Of a DNA stretch of 64,000 bases, positions 1 through 9,000 are shown in pieces. How positions within the stretch are numbered: the first letter of the stretch is position 1; every line of letters begins with the position of its first letter. Below the pieces are notes generated by a model. It ran no database searches. It worked only from the letters and a program-made list of their open reading frames with translations, and was not told the origin of the DNA. The DNA comes from Luethyella okanaganae (GTDB lineage Bacteria > Actinomycetota > Actinomycetes > Actinomycetales > Microbacteriaceae), in assembly GCF_042660285.1 (NCBI RefSeq), contig NZ_JBHSTP010000001.1, positions 1,364,001-1,428,000 of the forward strand, in the 5' to 3' direction. Both the position numbers and the translations under genes were made by a program.

Positions 1-933
1 GACTGGTCGACCGGGATCGGAGGTGTATGGACCCTGCTCGACGCCTGGGACACCCTGCGCGAACGCGGGCCACGACGTGTCCTGCCGATGACCGTTCCCA
101 TGCTCATGCCGAACGGCCCAGGAGCGGCCATCGGCATGGACCTTCACGCTCGTGCCGGCATCCGCACGATCGTCTCGGCCTGCGCGTCGAGCACGGAGGC
201 CCTCGTCAACGCCTACGACCACCTCCGGCAGGGGCTCGCGGATGTCGTAATCGCCGGAGGCTCTGAGGCCGCCATCCACCCGCTCCCCATCGCCTCCTTC
301 GCGGCTATGCAGGCGCTCTCCAAACGCAACGACGACCCAGCGACGGCGAGCCGCCCCTATGATGTCTCCCGCGACGGCTTCGTGCTCGGCGAGGGTGCTG
401 CTGCGCTCGTCGTCGAGACAGAGGCGCACGCCAAGGCCCGTGGGGCGCGCATCTACGCCGAACTTCTTGGCGGCTCGGTCACAAGCGACGCCTACCACAT
501 CACCGCACCGGACCCGGAAGGTACTGCCGCTGCGCGCGCTATGATCGCCGCCGTTCGCGGCGCCGACGCCGCACTCGCCGACGTCGCCCACATCAACGCT
601 CACGCCACGAGCACCCCGGTCGGTGACATCGCAGAGTACAACGCGCTCCGTCGCGTCTTCGGCGACCTGCTCGAAGGCATCCCCGTCTCGGCGACGAAGG
701 GCTCAACAGGTCACCTCCTCGGTGGCGCCGGGGCGATCGAGGCGATGTTCACGGTCAAGGCGCTCTTTGAGAGGGTCGCTCCCCCGACGATCAACCTCGT
801 CGATCAGGACCCCGAGATTCCCCTCGATGTCGTGCGGTCGCCGCGCTCGCTCGGAGCGGGCGATCTGCTCGCGATCAGCAACTCCTTCGGCTTCGGCGGG
901 CACAACGCTGTCGTCGCATTTCGCAACGTCTGA
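1..933 (+). CDS. fabF: 3-oxoacyl-ACP synthase II (FabF), C-terminal part
   Basis: Condensing enzyme of type II fatty-acid synthesis: it adds malonyl-ACP to a growing acyl-ACP in the cytoplasm. The gene enters from outside the window, and 310 codons are visible. The active-site cysteine lies in SACASSTEA (TGC at 181-183). The two catalytic histidines are in NAHATSTPVGD and KGSTGHLLGGAGA, followed by the glycine-rich end NSFGFGGHN, so the visible catalytic core is complete. The 5' end (about 100 codons by family length) is missing only because the window starts here. A strong terminator follows the stop. High confidence; FabB is the only close alternative. Confidence 0.95.
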   Translation, partial: DWSTGIGGVWTLLDAWDTLRERGPRRVLPMTVPMLMPNGPGAAIGMDLHARAGIRTIVSACASSTEALVNAYDHLRQGLADVVIAGGSEAAIHPLPIASFAAMQALSKRNDDPATASRPYDVSRDGFVLGEGAAALVVETEAHAKARGARIYAELLGGSVTSDAYHITAPDPEGTAAARAMIAAVRGADAALADVAHINAHATSTPVGDIAEYNALRRVFGDLLEGIPVSATKGSTGHLLGGAGAIEAMFTVKALFERVAPPTINLVDQDPEIPLDVVRSPRSLGAGDLLAISNSFGFGGHNAVVAFRNV

Positions 934-964
934 GCCTCGGCCAGGCAGAGGCAGAACGCAGAAG

Positions 965-999
965 GACCCCGACCGGTAAGCCACCGGTCGGGGTCTTTT
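965..999 (+). terminator. Rho-independent terminator after fabF
   Basis: A perfect 13-bp stem (GACCCCGACCGGT at 965-977 and its complement at 983-995) with a 5-nt loop is followed directly by TTTT. It lies 31 nt after the fabF stop and separates fabF from the convergent DUF3145 gene. Confidence 0.9.
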
Positions 1000-1105
1000 C
1001 CTGTGGACGGTTCAGGATGTTTCGTTTACGCGCCGCCGGGAAATCACCAACTCACGCGCATCACGCCACTCTTCCTGAACCGAGGCTCCCCGTTCTCCTC
1101 CCGTC

Positions 1106-1627
1106 TCAGCCGACCTTGTGCAGCCAGACGACGGATGAGAAGTCGCTCGCGTGGCGGAACGCCTCGAGTTCGTCGTCCCAAGCCTGTCCGAGCGCGAGAC
1201 GAAGCTCGCGATGGAGCTCGATAGCGCTGGCGCCACCGACCTCCATCGCGTAGCGGATGCGATCCTCGGGAATCACGACGTTGCCCGCGGTGTCGGTCTG
1301 GGCATAGAAGATGCCGAGATCGGGGGTATGCAGCCACCGGCCGCCGTCGGTGCCGAGCCCGGCGTCCTCGGTCACCTCGTAACGCAGATGCTCCCAGCCA
1401 CGCAGAGCCGAGGCGATACGCGCTCCTGTGCCGCGTTCGCCTTCCCAGTAGAACTCGGTGCGTTGTGCACCCTTGAGCACAGGCTGATCGGCCCAGCTGA
1501 AATTCACAGCATGGCCGAGGGCACGCCCTGCCGCCCACTCGACATGAGGGCATAAGGCCTTCGGCGACGAGTGGACATAAATGACTCCCCGTGCAGTCGG
1601 TGCCTGACGGGCTGTCGGTTCCGTCAT
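1106..1627 (-). CDS. DUF3145 domain-containing protein
   Basis: A 173-residue soluble protein of the actinobacterial DUF3145 family, whose function is unknown. Recognised from the N-terminal GVIYVHSSPKALCPHVEWAA and the conserved WADQP, FYWEGERGTGARIASALRGW and LHTPDLGIFYAQTDTAGN blocks. The ATG at 1627 is chosen because GGAG sits about 8 nt upstream (CGAACGGAGAAAACC); the longer reading frame to 1684 lacks such a site. No signal peptide or membrane segment is seen. It is convergent with fabF. In many actinobacteria it lies beside the fatty-acid synthase genes (family knowledge), so a lipid-related role is possible but unproven. Confidence 0.88.
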   Translation of the reverse strand: MTEPTARQAPTARGVIYVHSSPKALCPHVEWAAGRALGHAVNFSWADQPVLKGAQRTEFYWEGERGTGARIASALRGWEHLRYEVTEDAGLGTDGGRWLHTPDLGIFYAQTDTAGNVVIPEDRIRYAMEVGGASAIELHRELRLALGQAWDDELEAFRHASDFSSVVWLHKVG

Positions 1628-1866
1628 GGTTTTCTCCGTTCGTGTGAGGTGCGTCTTCCCCAACGACCTCGAACCGGATGCCACGACGTGCTATGAAATT
1701 GGTCGACATTGCTGTCGTTACGTGAATTATGCCGCACGCCGAGTCCGAATTACAACCGTGTGATCATGAATCCGCTCCCGGCGTGTCGCGACGGCACACA
1801 GCGCATAAATCTCTATTCTCGGTATGTATTTAGTGATACGACGATCAGAATCGGGGGCGGATCACG

Positions 1867-2409
1867 ATGTCGGTGCGCAGCGGAATCCTGGCGATCCTCA
1901 CCATCGGGCCGGCTTACGGGTTCCAACTCCATGGAGAACTCGATGCCCGCACCCTCGGGCGCCGCTCCGTCAACGTCGGGCAGGTCTACGCCACCCTGGA
2001 ACGACTGACCAGGGGCGGATCGGTGGAACCGGCCGGAACCACCGACGACGGCCTTCCGCTCTACCGGCTGACGGAACAGGGCGAGCGCGAGGCCTCCGAG
2101 TGGCTGGGCTCCACGATCGCTTCGCCGGGTGAGGAATGGTCGGAGATGCTGGATCGGGTACTCATCGCGGTCAGCCTGCCATCCTACGATGCGGGCGCCG
2201 TGGTAAGGGAATACCGCGAGCACTGGGCACTTGAGGCATCCCGAACCGCCGAGTTCACGGCGGACCTCGCGGCGACGGCGGCCTCGGCACTGGCCGCAGC
2301 CGCCCTCGGCTGGCTGGATGCCGTCGAGGAGAGGCTCGCCATGCCGCCGCAGCTGGCTCACGGCTTCGACGCGCAGCGCCCGAAACGTGGCCGTCGCCCC
2401 GCCGCGTAG
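1867..2409 (+). CDS. PadR family transcriptional regulator
   Basis: A 180-residue DNA-binding regulator. Residues 1-75 form the PadR winged helix: MSVRSGILAILTIGPAYGFQ, then LHGELDARTLGRRSVNVGQVYATLERLTRGG and a wing LPLYRLTEQGEREASEWL. The rest is a helical C-terminal dimerisation region ending in a basic tail (KRGRRPAA). A GGGGGCGG stretch sits just before the ATG. PadR proteins usually repress a neighbouring transporter or detoxification gene; the neighbours here (DUF3145, DUF1684) give no obvious target, so the ligand and regulon are unknown. Confidence 0.88.
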   Translation: MSVRSGILAILTIGPAYGFQLHGELDARTLGRRSVNVGQVYATLERLTRGGSVEPAGTTDDGLPLYRLTEQGEREASEWLGSTIASPGEEWSEMLDRVLIAVSLPSYDAGAVVREYREHWALEASRTAEFTADLAATAASALAAAALGWLDAVEERLAMPPQLAHGFDAQRPKRGRRPAA

Positions 2410-2443
2410 CAACGCAGGCTAACGCGGCCGTCGCGACAGCCGC

Positions 2444-3286
2444 CTAGTGCAGGAGTCCGCCCCGCCTGTTGAGCACGTTCTTCTCTCCTGCCTCGATCCG
2501 GAAGTCGAATCGGTTCTGCGCCGGCGGGATCGGGCAATTGAAGTTGTAGCTGAAACCGCACGGCGGGATGTGGGCCCGGTTGAAGTCGAGGAGCACGGTG
2601 CCGTCCGCTCGGGGAACCACGCGCAGGAACCGCCCGACGCCGTACGTGGTGTCTCCGTTGGTGGCGTCTCCGAACACGAGCAGAAGCGAGTCATCGTCCT
2701 GAAAGGCTGCGACGGAGCGCTCGGCGCCGTCGTGGCTGAACTCGATGGTGCCGGGGAGCGCCTTCGAACGAGTGCGCCCGTCGTCTCCGAGGTGGGCGAT
2801 GTCGACGCTTCCCCCGCTGGCGATCGGGGTGAAACGCGCCTCGACAACCCACTCAGGATCGTAGGGGAAGGCGTCGATGCCCCCGAAGTCCTGGATCGCC
2901 TCGGAGGCGGCATCCCAGATCCGCAGAGCGTAGTCGCCCCGCTCGCCACCGATGACGGAGCCCGTGACGGTGTCGCCGAAGCGGAGCTCCGACGGCGTCA
3001 CCGCATCATGCCCGCCGACGATGACGTCCCCGTCGACGATCGCGTCGTCGACCAGGATGCCGTCGGAGGCCGCAGCCGTGACTTTGAGCCCCGATTCGCC
3101 CGCGGGAAGCGGAGACCACAGTCCAGGGACGCCCCACACCGGCTGAGCCGAGCCAGGATCGCCGGTGATCCACTGCGTGTTGACGAGGGCGAGGTGTCCC
3201 TGCGGGCGAGTCACCGCTTCTGCGCGCCGTTCACGGAAAGCCGCGTAGCGCTCCTCGGCTGCGGTGGTCGGAATCGTGTCGCTCAT
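2444..3286 (-). CDS. DUF1684 domain-containing protein
   Basis: A 280-residue cytoplasmic protein of the DUF1684 family (function not established). The family signature is near the C-terminus: IPPCGFSYNFNCPIPPAQNR, with two cysteines in a Pro-rich context followed by an Asn-Arg and an acidic-basic tail. The N-terminal part contains ITGDPGSAQPVWGVPGLWSP. The ATG at 3286 is chosen over a TTG at 3295; no strong ribosome-binding site separates them. It is convergent with the padR gene, the two stops being about 35 nt apart. Confidence 0.85.
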   Translation of the reverse strand: MSDTIPTTAAEERYAAFRERRAEAVTRPQGHLALVNTQWITGDPGSAQPVWGVPGLWSPLPAGESGLKVTAAASDGILVDDAIVDGDVIVGGHDAVTPSELRFGDTVTGSVIGGERGDYALRIWDAASEAIQDFGGIDAFPYDPEWVVEARFTPIASGGSVDIAHLGDDGRTRSKALPGTIEFSHDGAERSVAAFQDDDSLLLVFGDATNGDTTYGVGRFLRVVPRADGTVLLDFNRAHIPPCGFSYNFNCPIPPAQNRFDFRIEAGEKNVLNRRGGLLH

Positions 3287-3385
3287 GGTGTCCAATCGCC
3301 TAGGTTCTCACAGTCAACCAGAACGACCTCCGGATTATTGCGCGCATGCGCCGCCGCGGCGGGCGCAGGGAGGACTCCGAACGGG

Positions 3386-5098
3386 TCACTTCGCGTCAGC
3401 ATAGCTGTCGACGATCGCCACCCCGAGAGGAAAGTCCACGGGAAACTCGCCGAACAGAAGCCGGCCCGCCGCATTCGCCGACTCGACCACCGCTTCGGCG
3501 ACGGCGTCGGCGAACTCGGTCGGGGTATGCACGATCACCTCGTCGTGCAAGAAGAACACGAGGTGGGGAACCCGCGCGAAGACGGGCCCTGATGCGTTCG
3601 CCGCAGAGCCGCCCGTGGATCCCAGCGCGGTCAGAGCCTTGCGCAACTCGCCCATCCAGCACAAAGCCCATTCCGCTGCACTCCCCTGCACAACGAAGTT
3701 TCGGGTGAACCGACCCCAGTCACGCGCTTGACTGCGGGCTTTGGCTTCTTCCGACCCTGACGCCCCCGGCTGTGACGCGCGCGACTGAACCTCCTGCCAG
3801 CGCCCGCCCGGTCGCGGCGACGACCGTCCGAGCCGTGTGCTGACGCTCTCGCCCCGCTCACCGGCCCGGGCCGCGGCCTCGACGAGGTGGATGGCCCTCG
3901 GATAGGCCCGCGCAAGCCGCGGCAGCAGACGACCGCTCTCCCCCGTCGTCGCGCCGTACATCGCACCGAGCATGGCGACCTTGGCGTGGTCACGGGTCTC
4001 GACGACGCCGCTCGCGACGATGCCGGCATAGAGGTCGGTGCCGCGGCCGGCCGCAGCCATCACAGTGTCCGCAGCCATTCCCGCGAGCACCCGCGGCTCG
4101 AGCTGGGCGGCATCCGCGACCACGAGCTTCCAACCGGGATCCGGCCTGACCGCCGCCCGCACCTGCTTAGGCAGTTGCAGGGCACCGCCACCGCTCGTCG
4201 CCCAGCGCCCCGTCACGACCCCACCGGGAACGTAATCGGGATGGAAACGCCCATCGACGATCCAGGCGTCCATCCACGCCCAGCCGTTTGCGCTGAGCAG
4301 TCGCGACAGCTTCTTGTATTCGAGGAGCGGCTCGATCACAGGATGCTCGATCTCGCGCAGTTCCCATGCCCTGGTCGAAGCGACCATGAGCCCCGTGCGG
4401 GTGAGAGAGCGCAGGAGATCCTGTTGGGAATCGGGATTGACGCGCGGATCGTCGAGGGCACCCCGGATGAGGGCGACGAGCTCCTCGAGTCGGCGGGGCC
4501 TGGTTCCGTGCAGAACCCGAGGGCCGAGCAACTCCGCAAGCAATTCGTCGTGCACGTCGCTGCGCCACGGCAGACCGGCGCGACGCATCTCGGCGGCGGT
4601 GAGCGCCCCGACCGATTCCGCGGCGAGCAGGAGCCGTAGGCGCCCCGAATCCGCGCTCTCGGCCAGGGCCGCACGTTGTCTACCGAACTCCTCCAGACTG
4701 TCGTCGACGGCCTGTTCCTCAGTGCCCGAGAGATCGAAGAGGGTCGAGTGCCGTGGTGGCACAGTGTCCGCGACGATCGGCGCATCCCAACGGCTGGGCT
4801 CCGCGCGGGCGAAGGACGTGGCTGCGGTGAGTTCGGAGTGGCGCAGGATGGAGTGGCAGAGCCGCAGGTCGTGGCACCGTTGCACACGCACCCCGGCATC
4901 CAGAAGTCTCGCGTACCAGCGTGCTGTGTCGTCCCACACCCAGCGTGGCGCCTCGGTCTCGCGTTCAGCTACGAAAGCGGCGAAATCAGCCTCCGCCATC
5001 GTCGTCACGACGCCCTCGGACTCGAAACAGAGGCTGTCGTCACCGAATTCAGTGATCGTCACGGTTGTCGACGACGACCGAGCGACGATGATATACAC
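3386..5098 (-). CDS. Bifunctional 3'-5' exonuclease/DNA polymerase (family A)
   Basis: A 570-residue family-A (PolI-like) DNA polymerase lacking the 5' nuclease domain, a type common in actinobacteria alongside full-length PolA. Polymerase motif A reads VVADAAQLEPRVLAGM with the metal-binding Asp at 329, where PolI has DYSQIELR. Motif B is RDHAKVAMLGAMYGAT (369-384) and motif C is FFLHDEVIVHTP with D519 and E520. All catalytic carboxylates are therefore present. The N-terminal 250 residues are where the family has an exonuclease-like fold, but I cannot identify its catalytic acidic residues with confidence. GTG start with GGGAG about 10 nt upstream. The cellular role is unknown; repair synthesis is plausible. 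Confidence 0.88.
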   Translation of the reverse strand: MYIIVARSSSTTVTITEFGDDSLCFESEGVVTTMAEADFAAFVAERETEAPRWVWDDTARWYARLLDAGVRVQRCHDLRLCHSILRHSELTAATSFARAEPSRWDAPIVADTVPPRHSTLFDLSGTEEQAVDDSLEEFGRQRAALAESADSGRLRLLLAAESVGALTAAEMRRAGLPWRSDVHDELLAELLGPRVLHGTRPRRLEELVALIRGALDDPRVNPDSQQDLLRSLTRTGLMVASTRAWELREIEHPVIEPLLEYKKLSRLLSANGWAWMDAWIVDGRFHPDYVPGGVVTGRWATSGGGALQLPKQVRAAVRPDPGWKLVVADAAQLEPRVLAGMAADTVMAAAGRGTDLYAGIVASGVVETRDHAKVAMLGAMYGATTGESGRLLPRLARAYPRAIHLVEAAARAGERGESVSTRLGRSSPRPGGRWQEVQSRASQPGASGSEEAKARSQARDWGRFTRNFVVQGSAAEWALCWMGELRKALTALGSTGGSAANASGPVFARVPHLVFFLHDEVIVHTPTEFADAVAEAVVESANAAGRLLFGEFPVDFPLGVAIVDSYADAK

Positions 5099-5193
5099 GC
5101 CCCTATTCTCCCGCCAGCCGCCGACAGGCGGGTTACTGCTTGACTGCTGGTAGTTTGCTGAACGATCTCTTCAGAGGGCCCTCCATCCGTACC

Positions 5194-5865
5194 ATGGTCA
5201 CCATGGCCCTGGTCGGTGTGTGCGAAGACGACCCGCTCATTCGTCGCGCACTCGACGAGGCGCTGCGTCGGAACGATCATTCGGTCGTGCTCGCGCACAA
5301 CGGAGTCGAGGCGATCTCGCTCTTCGGCGAAGAGCGACGGCTCGACGCGATCATCCTCGACATCGGCCTGCCTGATTCCGACGGGCGGGACGTGTGCCAG
5401 GCACTGCGCGCGGGCGGGCAATTCGCCCCGGTGCTCTTCCTCACCGCTCGGGGAGCGTTGAACGATCTCGTCACGGGTTTTCACGCCGGGGGCGACGACT
5501 ACCTTACAAAACCCTTCGCCCTGGCGGAGGTGCTCGTGCGAGTCGATGCCTTGTCGCGGCGCCGACGTCCGCTCCCTGAGCAGAGCTCGAAGCTGCGGCT
5601 CGACCCGCAGCGACTCTCCGTCCGCCTCGGCGACGCGGAGGTCGGATTGACCCCGACGGAGTTCCGCGTGCTGGCTGCACTCACCGCTCACCCTGGTTCG
5701 ATCGTGCGACGACGCGATGTCGTCTCGACAGCCTGGCCTCACGGGGCGCAGGTCCATGAGAACACCATCGACTCCTATGTGCGACGCGTGCGCGCCAAGC
5801 TCCAGCAGCTCGAGTCGGCGTCGGTGATAGAAACCGTGCGCGGAGTCGGGTACGTGCTCCGGTGA
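5194..5865 (+). CDS. OmpR-family response regulator
   Basis: A 223-residue two-component regulator. The receiver domain has the acidic pocket E11-D12-D13, phosphoacceptor D56 in LDIGLPDSDG, the switch Thr in LFLTAR and the Lys in YLTKPF. The C-terminal OmpR winged helix includes LTPTEFRVLAALTAHPGSIV, and ENTIDSYVRRVRAKL as the recognition region. The ATG at 5194 is followed by an alternative ATG at 5203; neither has an ideal ribosome-binding site. The stop overlaps the kinase start by 4 nt (GTGA), so the two are translationally coupled. The stimulus and regulon are unknown. Confidence 0.92.
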   Translation: MVTMALVGVCEDDPLIRRALDEALRRNDHSVVLAHNGVEAISLFGEERRLDAIILDIGLPDSDGRDVCQALRAGGQFAPVLFLTARGALNDLVTGFHAGGDDYLTKPFALAEVLVRVDALSRRRRPLPEQSSKLRLDPQRLSVRLGDAEVGLTPTEFRVLAALTAHPGSIVRRRDVVSTAWPHGAQVHENTIDSYVRRVRAKLQQLESASVIETVRGVGYVLR

Positions 5866-7226
5866 CGGTGCGTCGCACACTCCGCGCGATGTCTGTGCGT
5901 CGTCGCATCGTCCTGGCAACGGCCATCATCACGACGATCGGCATGGGGATGCTCGTCGCACTCCTGGCGATCGTGCTCGACGCAGTCGTCGACGACGAGA
6001 TCGACGGCGCGTTGAGGGATCGATCCGCGGCCGTCATCGCGACGGTCGAACCCGATGGCGGCTCCCTGCTGGTCCGTGAGACACCGGACGCCGCGCTCGA
6101 CAAACTCGCGTGGATCTACGATTCGTCCGGAAGCCTTAAGGAGGGTCCCGAGACATCCGGCCCGTTGACCGGAACCGCCGATTCGCTCGGTACAGTCGAG
6201 CAGACGACGGTCGTCGAGATCGACGATTGGCGCCTGCGCGCCGAGCCCATCGTTCTCGACGGCACACGGCTCGGCACCGTCGTCGTCGGAGTCGCCCTGG
6301 TCCCTTACCGCACGACAGTGGGATACGCCATCGCCGGCAGCGCCGGTCTTGGACTCCTTGTGTCGCTCGGGATGAGTCTGCTTGCGGCGTGGACGGTCGG
6401 GCGCGCGCTAGCGCCGGTGGCCGTGATGGCGCGGCGGGCCGAAGAGTGGAGCGAAGACGAACTCGACAAGCGATTCGAACTGGGCGACGGCGGCGACGAG
6501 ATCACGCAACTCGGTCGGGTGCTCGACAGGCTGCTCGAACGGGTATCGCGAACGATTCTGGCTGAGCAGCGGCTCACCGCCGAGCTCGCACACGAACTGC
6601 GTACCCCGCTTACCGTGATCCGTGCTGAAGCGGAACTCGCGGGAGCCGACAAACGGATGGGTGCACAGGGTCACAAGCGATTCGAGCGGATCGCAGTATC
6701 CGCCGAGCAGATGTCAGACTCGATCACTACTCTGCTATCGCTCGCGCGCGGATCCTTCCTCCAGGAGGACGCGGTCGCCGTTGAACGGGTCTTCGAACAA
6801 CTGTCTGCCCTTCCGATGAATCTGAATCGGCGATGCGAACTCGTCTTCGATCCGGGCGGCACACTGTTCTTCGCCGTGCCTGAGAACGTGGCGATTCGCG
6901 CGCTCTCACCCGTCCTCGAGAACGCGCTGCGCTACGCGACCTCGCGGATCGACGTGACGGCCCGGCCGAACGGCGAGAATATCGAGGTCCGGATCGTCGA
7001 TGACGGCGCGGGGATCTCCGTCGACCCTGCTCAGCTCTTCGCGCCCGGATATCGCGATCCCGGAAGCCCCGGAGCCGGTCTTGGACTCTCATTGGCCCGC
7101 CGCCTCGCGCGGGCGGCGGGTGGCGACGTCGAGCTGATCGCCGAGGCCGATGAGACGGCGTTCGTGATCATCCTTCCGCGAGCGACGCGCCGTCGCGGAG
7201 AGCTACCGGCCGCGACGTCTTCCTGA
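5862..7226 (+). CDS. Sensor histidine kinase (HisKA/HATPase)
   Basis: A 454-residue membrane sensor paired with the upstream OmpR-type regulator. TM1 is about residues 18-40 and TM2 about 153-178, enclosing an extracytoplasmic sensor of about 110 residues. A HAMP-like linker follows (RALAPVAVMARRAEEW). The phosphoacceptor His is H244 in AELAHELRTPLTVIRAE. The ATP-binding domain has an N box (VLENALRYA), G1 (VDDGAGIS) and G2 (GAGLGLSLARRL). GTG start inside the regulator stop. Its last 59 nt overlap the 3' end of the convergent COG4705 gene. Confidence 0.93.
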   Translation: MTVRRTLRAMSVRRRIVLATAIITTIGMGMLVALLAIVLDAVVDDEIDGALRDRSAAVIATVEPDGGSLLVRETPDAALDKLAWIYDSSGSLKEGPETSGPLTGTADSLGTVEQTTVVEIDDWRLRAEPIVLDGTRLGTVVVGVALVPYRTTVGYAIAGSAGLGLLVSLGMSLLAAWTVGRALAPVAVMARRAEEWSEDELDKRFELGDGGDEITQLGRVLDRLLERVSRTILAEQRLTAELAHELRTPLTVIRAEAELAGADKRMGAQGHKRFERIAVSAEQMSDSITTLLSLARGSFLQEDAVAVERVFEQLSALPMNLNRRCELVFDPGGTLFFAVPENVAIRALSPVLENALRYATSRIDVTARPNGENIEVRIVDDGAGISVDPAQLFAPGYRDPGSPGAGLGLSLARRLARAAGGDVELIAEADETAFVIILPRATRRRGELPAATSS

Positions 7227-8064
7227 CGGCATGCGCTCGTCGCTCGATGACCGTGAAGGATGCCACGACGACGACGATGACGGTGAGAAACACCGCGCTG
7301 GTTCCGATGGTCCCAAGGCCGAGACCGCCATTGCGCTGCGACTGCGACAGGTAGTCGCCCAGTGACGCGCCCAACGGTCGGGTGAGGATGTAGGCGAGCC
7401 AGAATGAGACGACGCCGTTCATCCTGAACACGTAGTGCGCGATCGCGACGAGCACGATCATCCCCGCGAACACGAGACCGGCTACAGAGTATCCGAGATC
7501 GAGACCTTCGGCCAGAAAATCGCCGGCAGCCGTGCCGAGCGCGAAGGTGAACAGGATCGCAAGCCAGTAGAACGTCTCGCGCCGCGTGGTCACGATCGTA
7601 TGGATCGACAGTGTGCGCTCTGCCGCGAACCAGGCGATGAACGTCGCTCCGAGCGCCACGGCGAACAGGATCGTCGCGGTGAGCAGGGGGACGCCCAGGT
7701 GATCGACGAGGTTGTCGGTGAAGAGGGTGCCGACGATGCTCACCAGCACCACGGTGAACCAGTAGGCGGACGGCACATATCGTCGTGTGCGGAACTGGAT
7801 GACGAGCGCTACCAGCAGAATGCCCGTCATCACCCAGGTGGTGATCGTCAGCCCCCAGTGAAGACTCGACGAGAGCAGGTCGGCCCCTGTCTCGCCGACC
7901 GTGGTCGAGAGGATCTTGACGATCCAGAAGAAGATGGTGACCTGAGGAACCTTGTTCAGCATGCGCGCCGTCACGTCTGCGCGTGCGGTTCGACGCTCCG
8001 ATTCTGACGGCTGCATCGGTGCCGAGGTGGGAGCCGGACGTGTGTTCTCGTGCGGAATAGTCAT
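7168..8064 (-). CDS. COG4705-type multi-pass membrane protein
   Basis: A 298-residue integral membrane protein of the uncharacterised COG4705 family. The family pattern is seen as internal repeats: NKVPQVTIFFWIVKILSTTV-GETGAD, then FYWLAILFTFALGTAAGDF and VSFWLAYILTRPLGASLGDY. Each is an aromatic-rich helix followed by a T..GE/GD turn, suggesting an ancestral tandem duplication. About eight membrane helices are apparent. The ATG at 8064 (MTIPHENT) is chosen because the upstream extension is low-quality sequence. It is convergent with and overlaps the histidine kinase by 59 nt. The transported substrate, if any, is unknown. Confidence 0.82.
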   Translation of the reverse strand: MTIPHENTRPAPTSAPMQPSESERRTARADVTARMLNKVPQVTIFFWIVKILSTTVGETGADLLSSSLHWGLTITTWVMTGILLVALVIQFRTRRYVPSAYWFTVVLVSIVGTLFTDNLVDHLGVPLLTATILFAVALGATFIAWFAAERTLSIHTIVTTRRETFYWLAILFTFALGTAAGDFLAEGLDLGYSVAGLVFAGMIVLVAIAHYVFRMNGVVSFWLAYILTRPLGASLGDYLSQSQRNGGLGLGTIGTSAVFLTVIVVVVASFTVIERRAHAVRKTSRPVALRDGASLAEG

Positions 8065-8254
8065 GCCCCGAGCCTGCCCCGTTGAAGCTGCACGCCACAT
8101 GACTACGTGATCGAGACCGTATCGACGGGAACACTGCGACGCGGCTCGTCCACCGGAGCTGGCGGAGGCGCCTTCCCCCGATCCCGAGCACGAGCCATCG
8201 CGTGCGGTCGATCCACCCGCCAGGACCCGGGCTGGCGACACATAGGATCGGACC

Positions 8255-8872
8255 ATGGCGAAGGTATCACCGGGCGAACCGGGCACCGGGCACGTGGTGC
8301 ACCTGTTGTCGACATTCGGCTTCCCGCCGACACCACCGGAGACGCTGCGCTTCGAGCGGCGCATGGGCTCCATCGGTCGCGTGCTGATGGCACTGGTGCT
8401 CACGGTCGGAACCGCACTCTTCGCCGGGTCCCTGTACATCCTATGGACGGAAGAGACACCCGGCTGGTGGTTCGATCTCCTCTTCTCGCTGATGCTGATC
8501 GGTCTGCCCGTTGCGCTGTGGGTGGCCTACTTCGCTGCGATACGCGAGGCCGATGAGGAGATCCGGATGCAGGAGCAATGGGCCGTGGCCCGTGCCGAAG
8601 CCAGGCTGATCCACGGTCACGTCATGAGTCGGGACGTGCGGGTGGCCGAGGACGGCACGGTCAACTCGTTCATCCTCACTCTCGGCCTCGCAGACGCATC
8701 GCGACTCGTGGCGAAGTGGCGCCCGCCTCGCGAATCGCCGAGGTACATCCTTCAGACGCAGGTGCCGAGTGTCGGCGCCGAAGCACACGTATGGCTCCTC
8801 GGCGAGGCAACCCCGGACCGCCCGCTGGTCGCGGAGGTCGTCGACCCCAGCGTCGTCTCACCGAGCAGCTAG
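8255..8872 (+). CDS. Hypothetical membrane protein, two TM segments
   Basis: A 205-residue protein not assignable to a named family. The first 35 residues are soluble. Two adjacent membrane helices follow at about 42-64 (VLMALVLTVGTALFAGSLYI) and 72-95 (DLLFSLMLIGLPVALWVAYF). A charged linker (READEEIRMQEQWAVARAEA) leads to a C-terminal cytoplasmic beta-rich domain of about 95 residues. Codon use matches its neighbours, and the starting ATG is well placed after a divergent 190-bp intergenic region shared with the COG4705 gene. A protein that senses or scaffolds at the membrane is possible, but there is no direct evidence. Confidence 0.65.
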   Translation: MAKVSPGEPGTGHVVHLLSTFGFPPTPPETLRFERRMGSIGRVLMALVLTVGTALFAGSLYILWTEETPGWWFDLLFSLMLIGLPVALWVAYFAAIREADEEIRMQEQWAVARAEARLIHGHVMSRDVRVAEDGTVNSFILTLGLADASRLVAKWRPPRESPRYILQTQVPSVGAEAHVWLLGEATPDRPLVAEVVDPSVVSPSS

Positions 8873-9000
8873 GGCCACAGCAGGTTGTCGCCGGGACGAA
8901 TGTGGGTGCGTCGGCTCTGGCACCAGGCACACGCTCGCTTTCACGTGCGAACCGCGCGAGACCAGCCGTCACCCGAGCCGCGACCCGTGGATCGGCCGAG

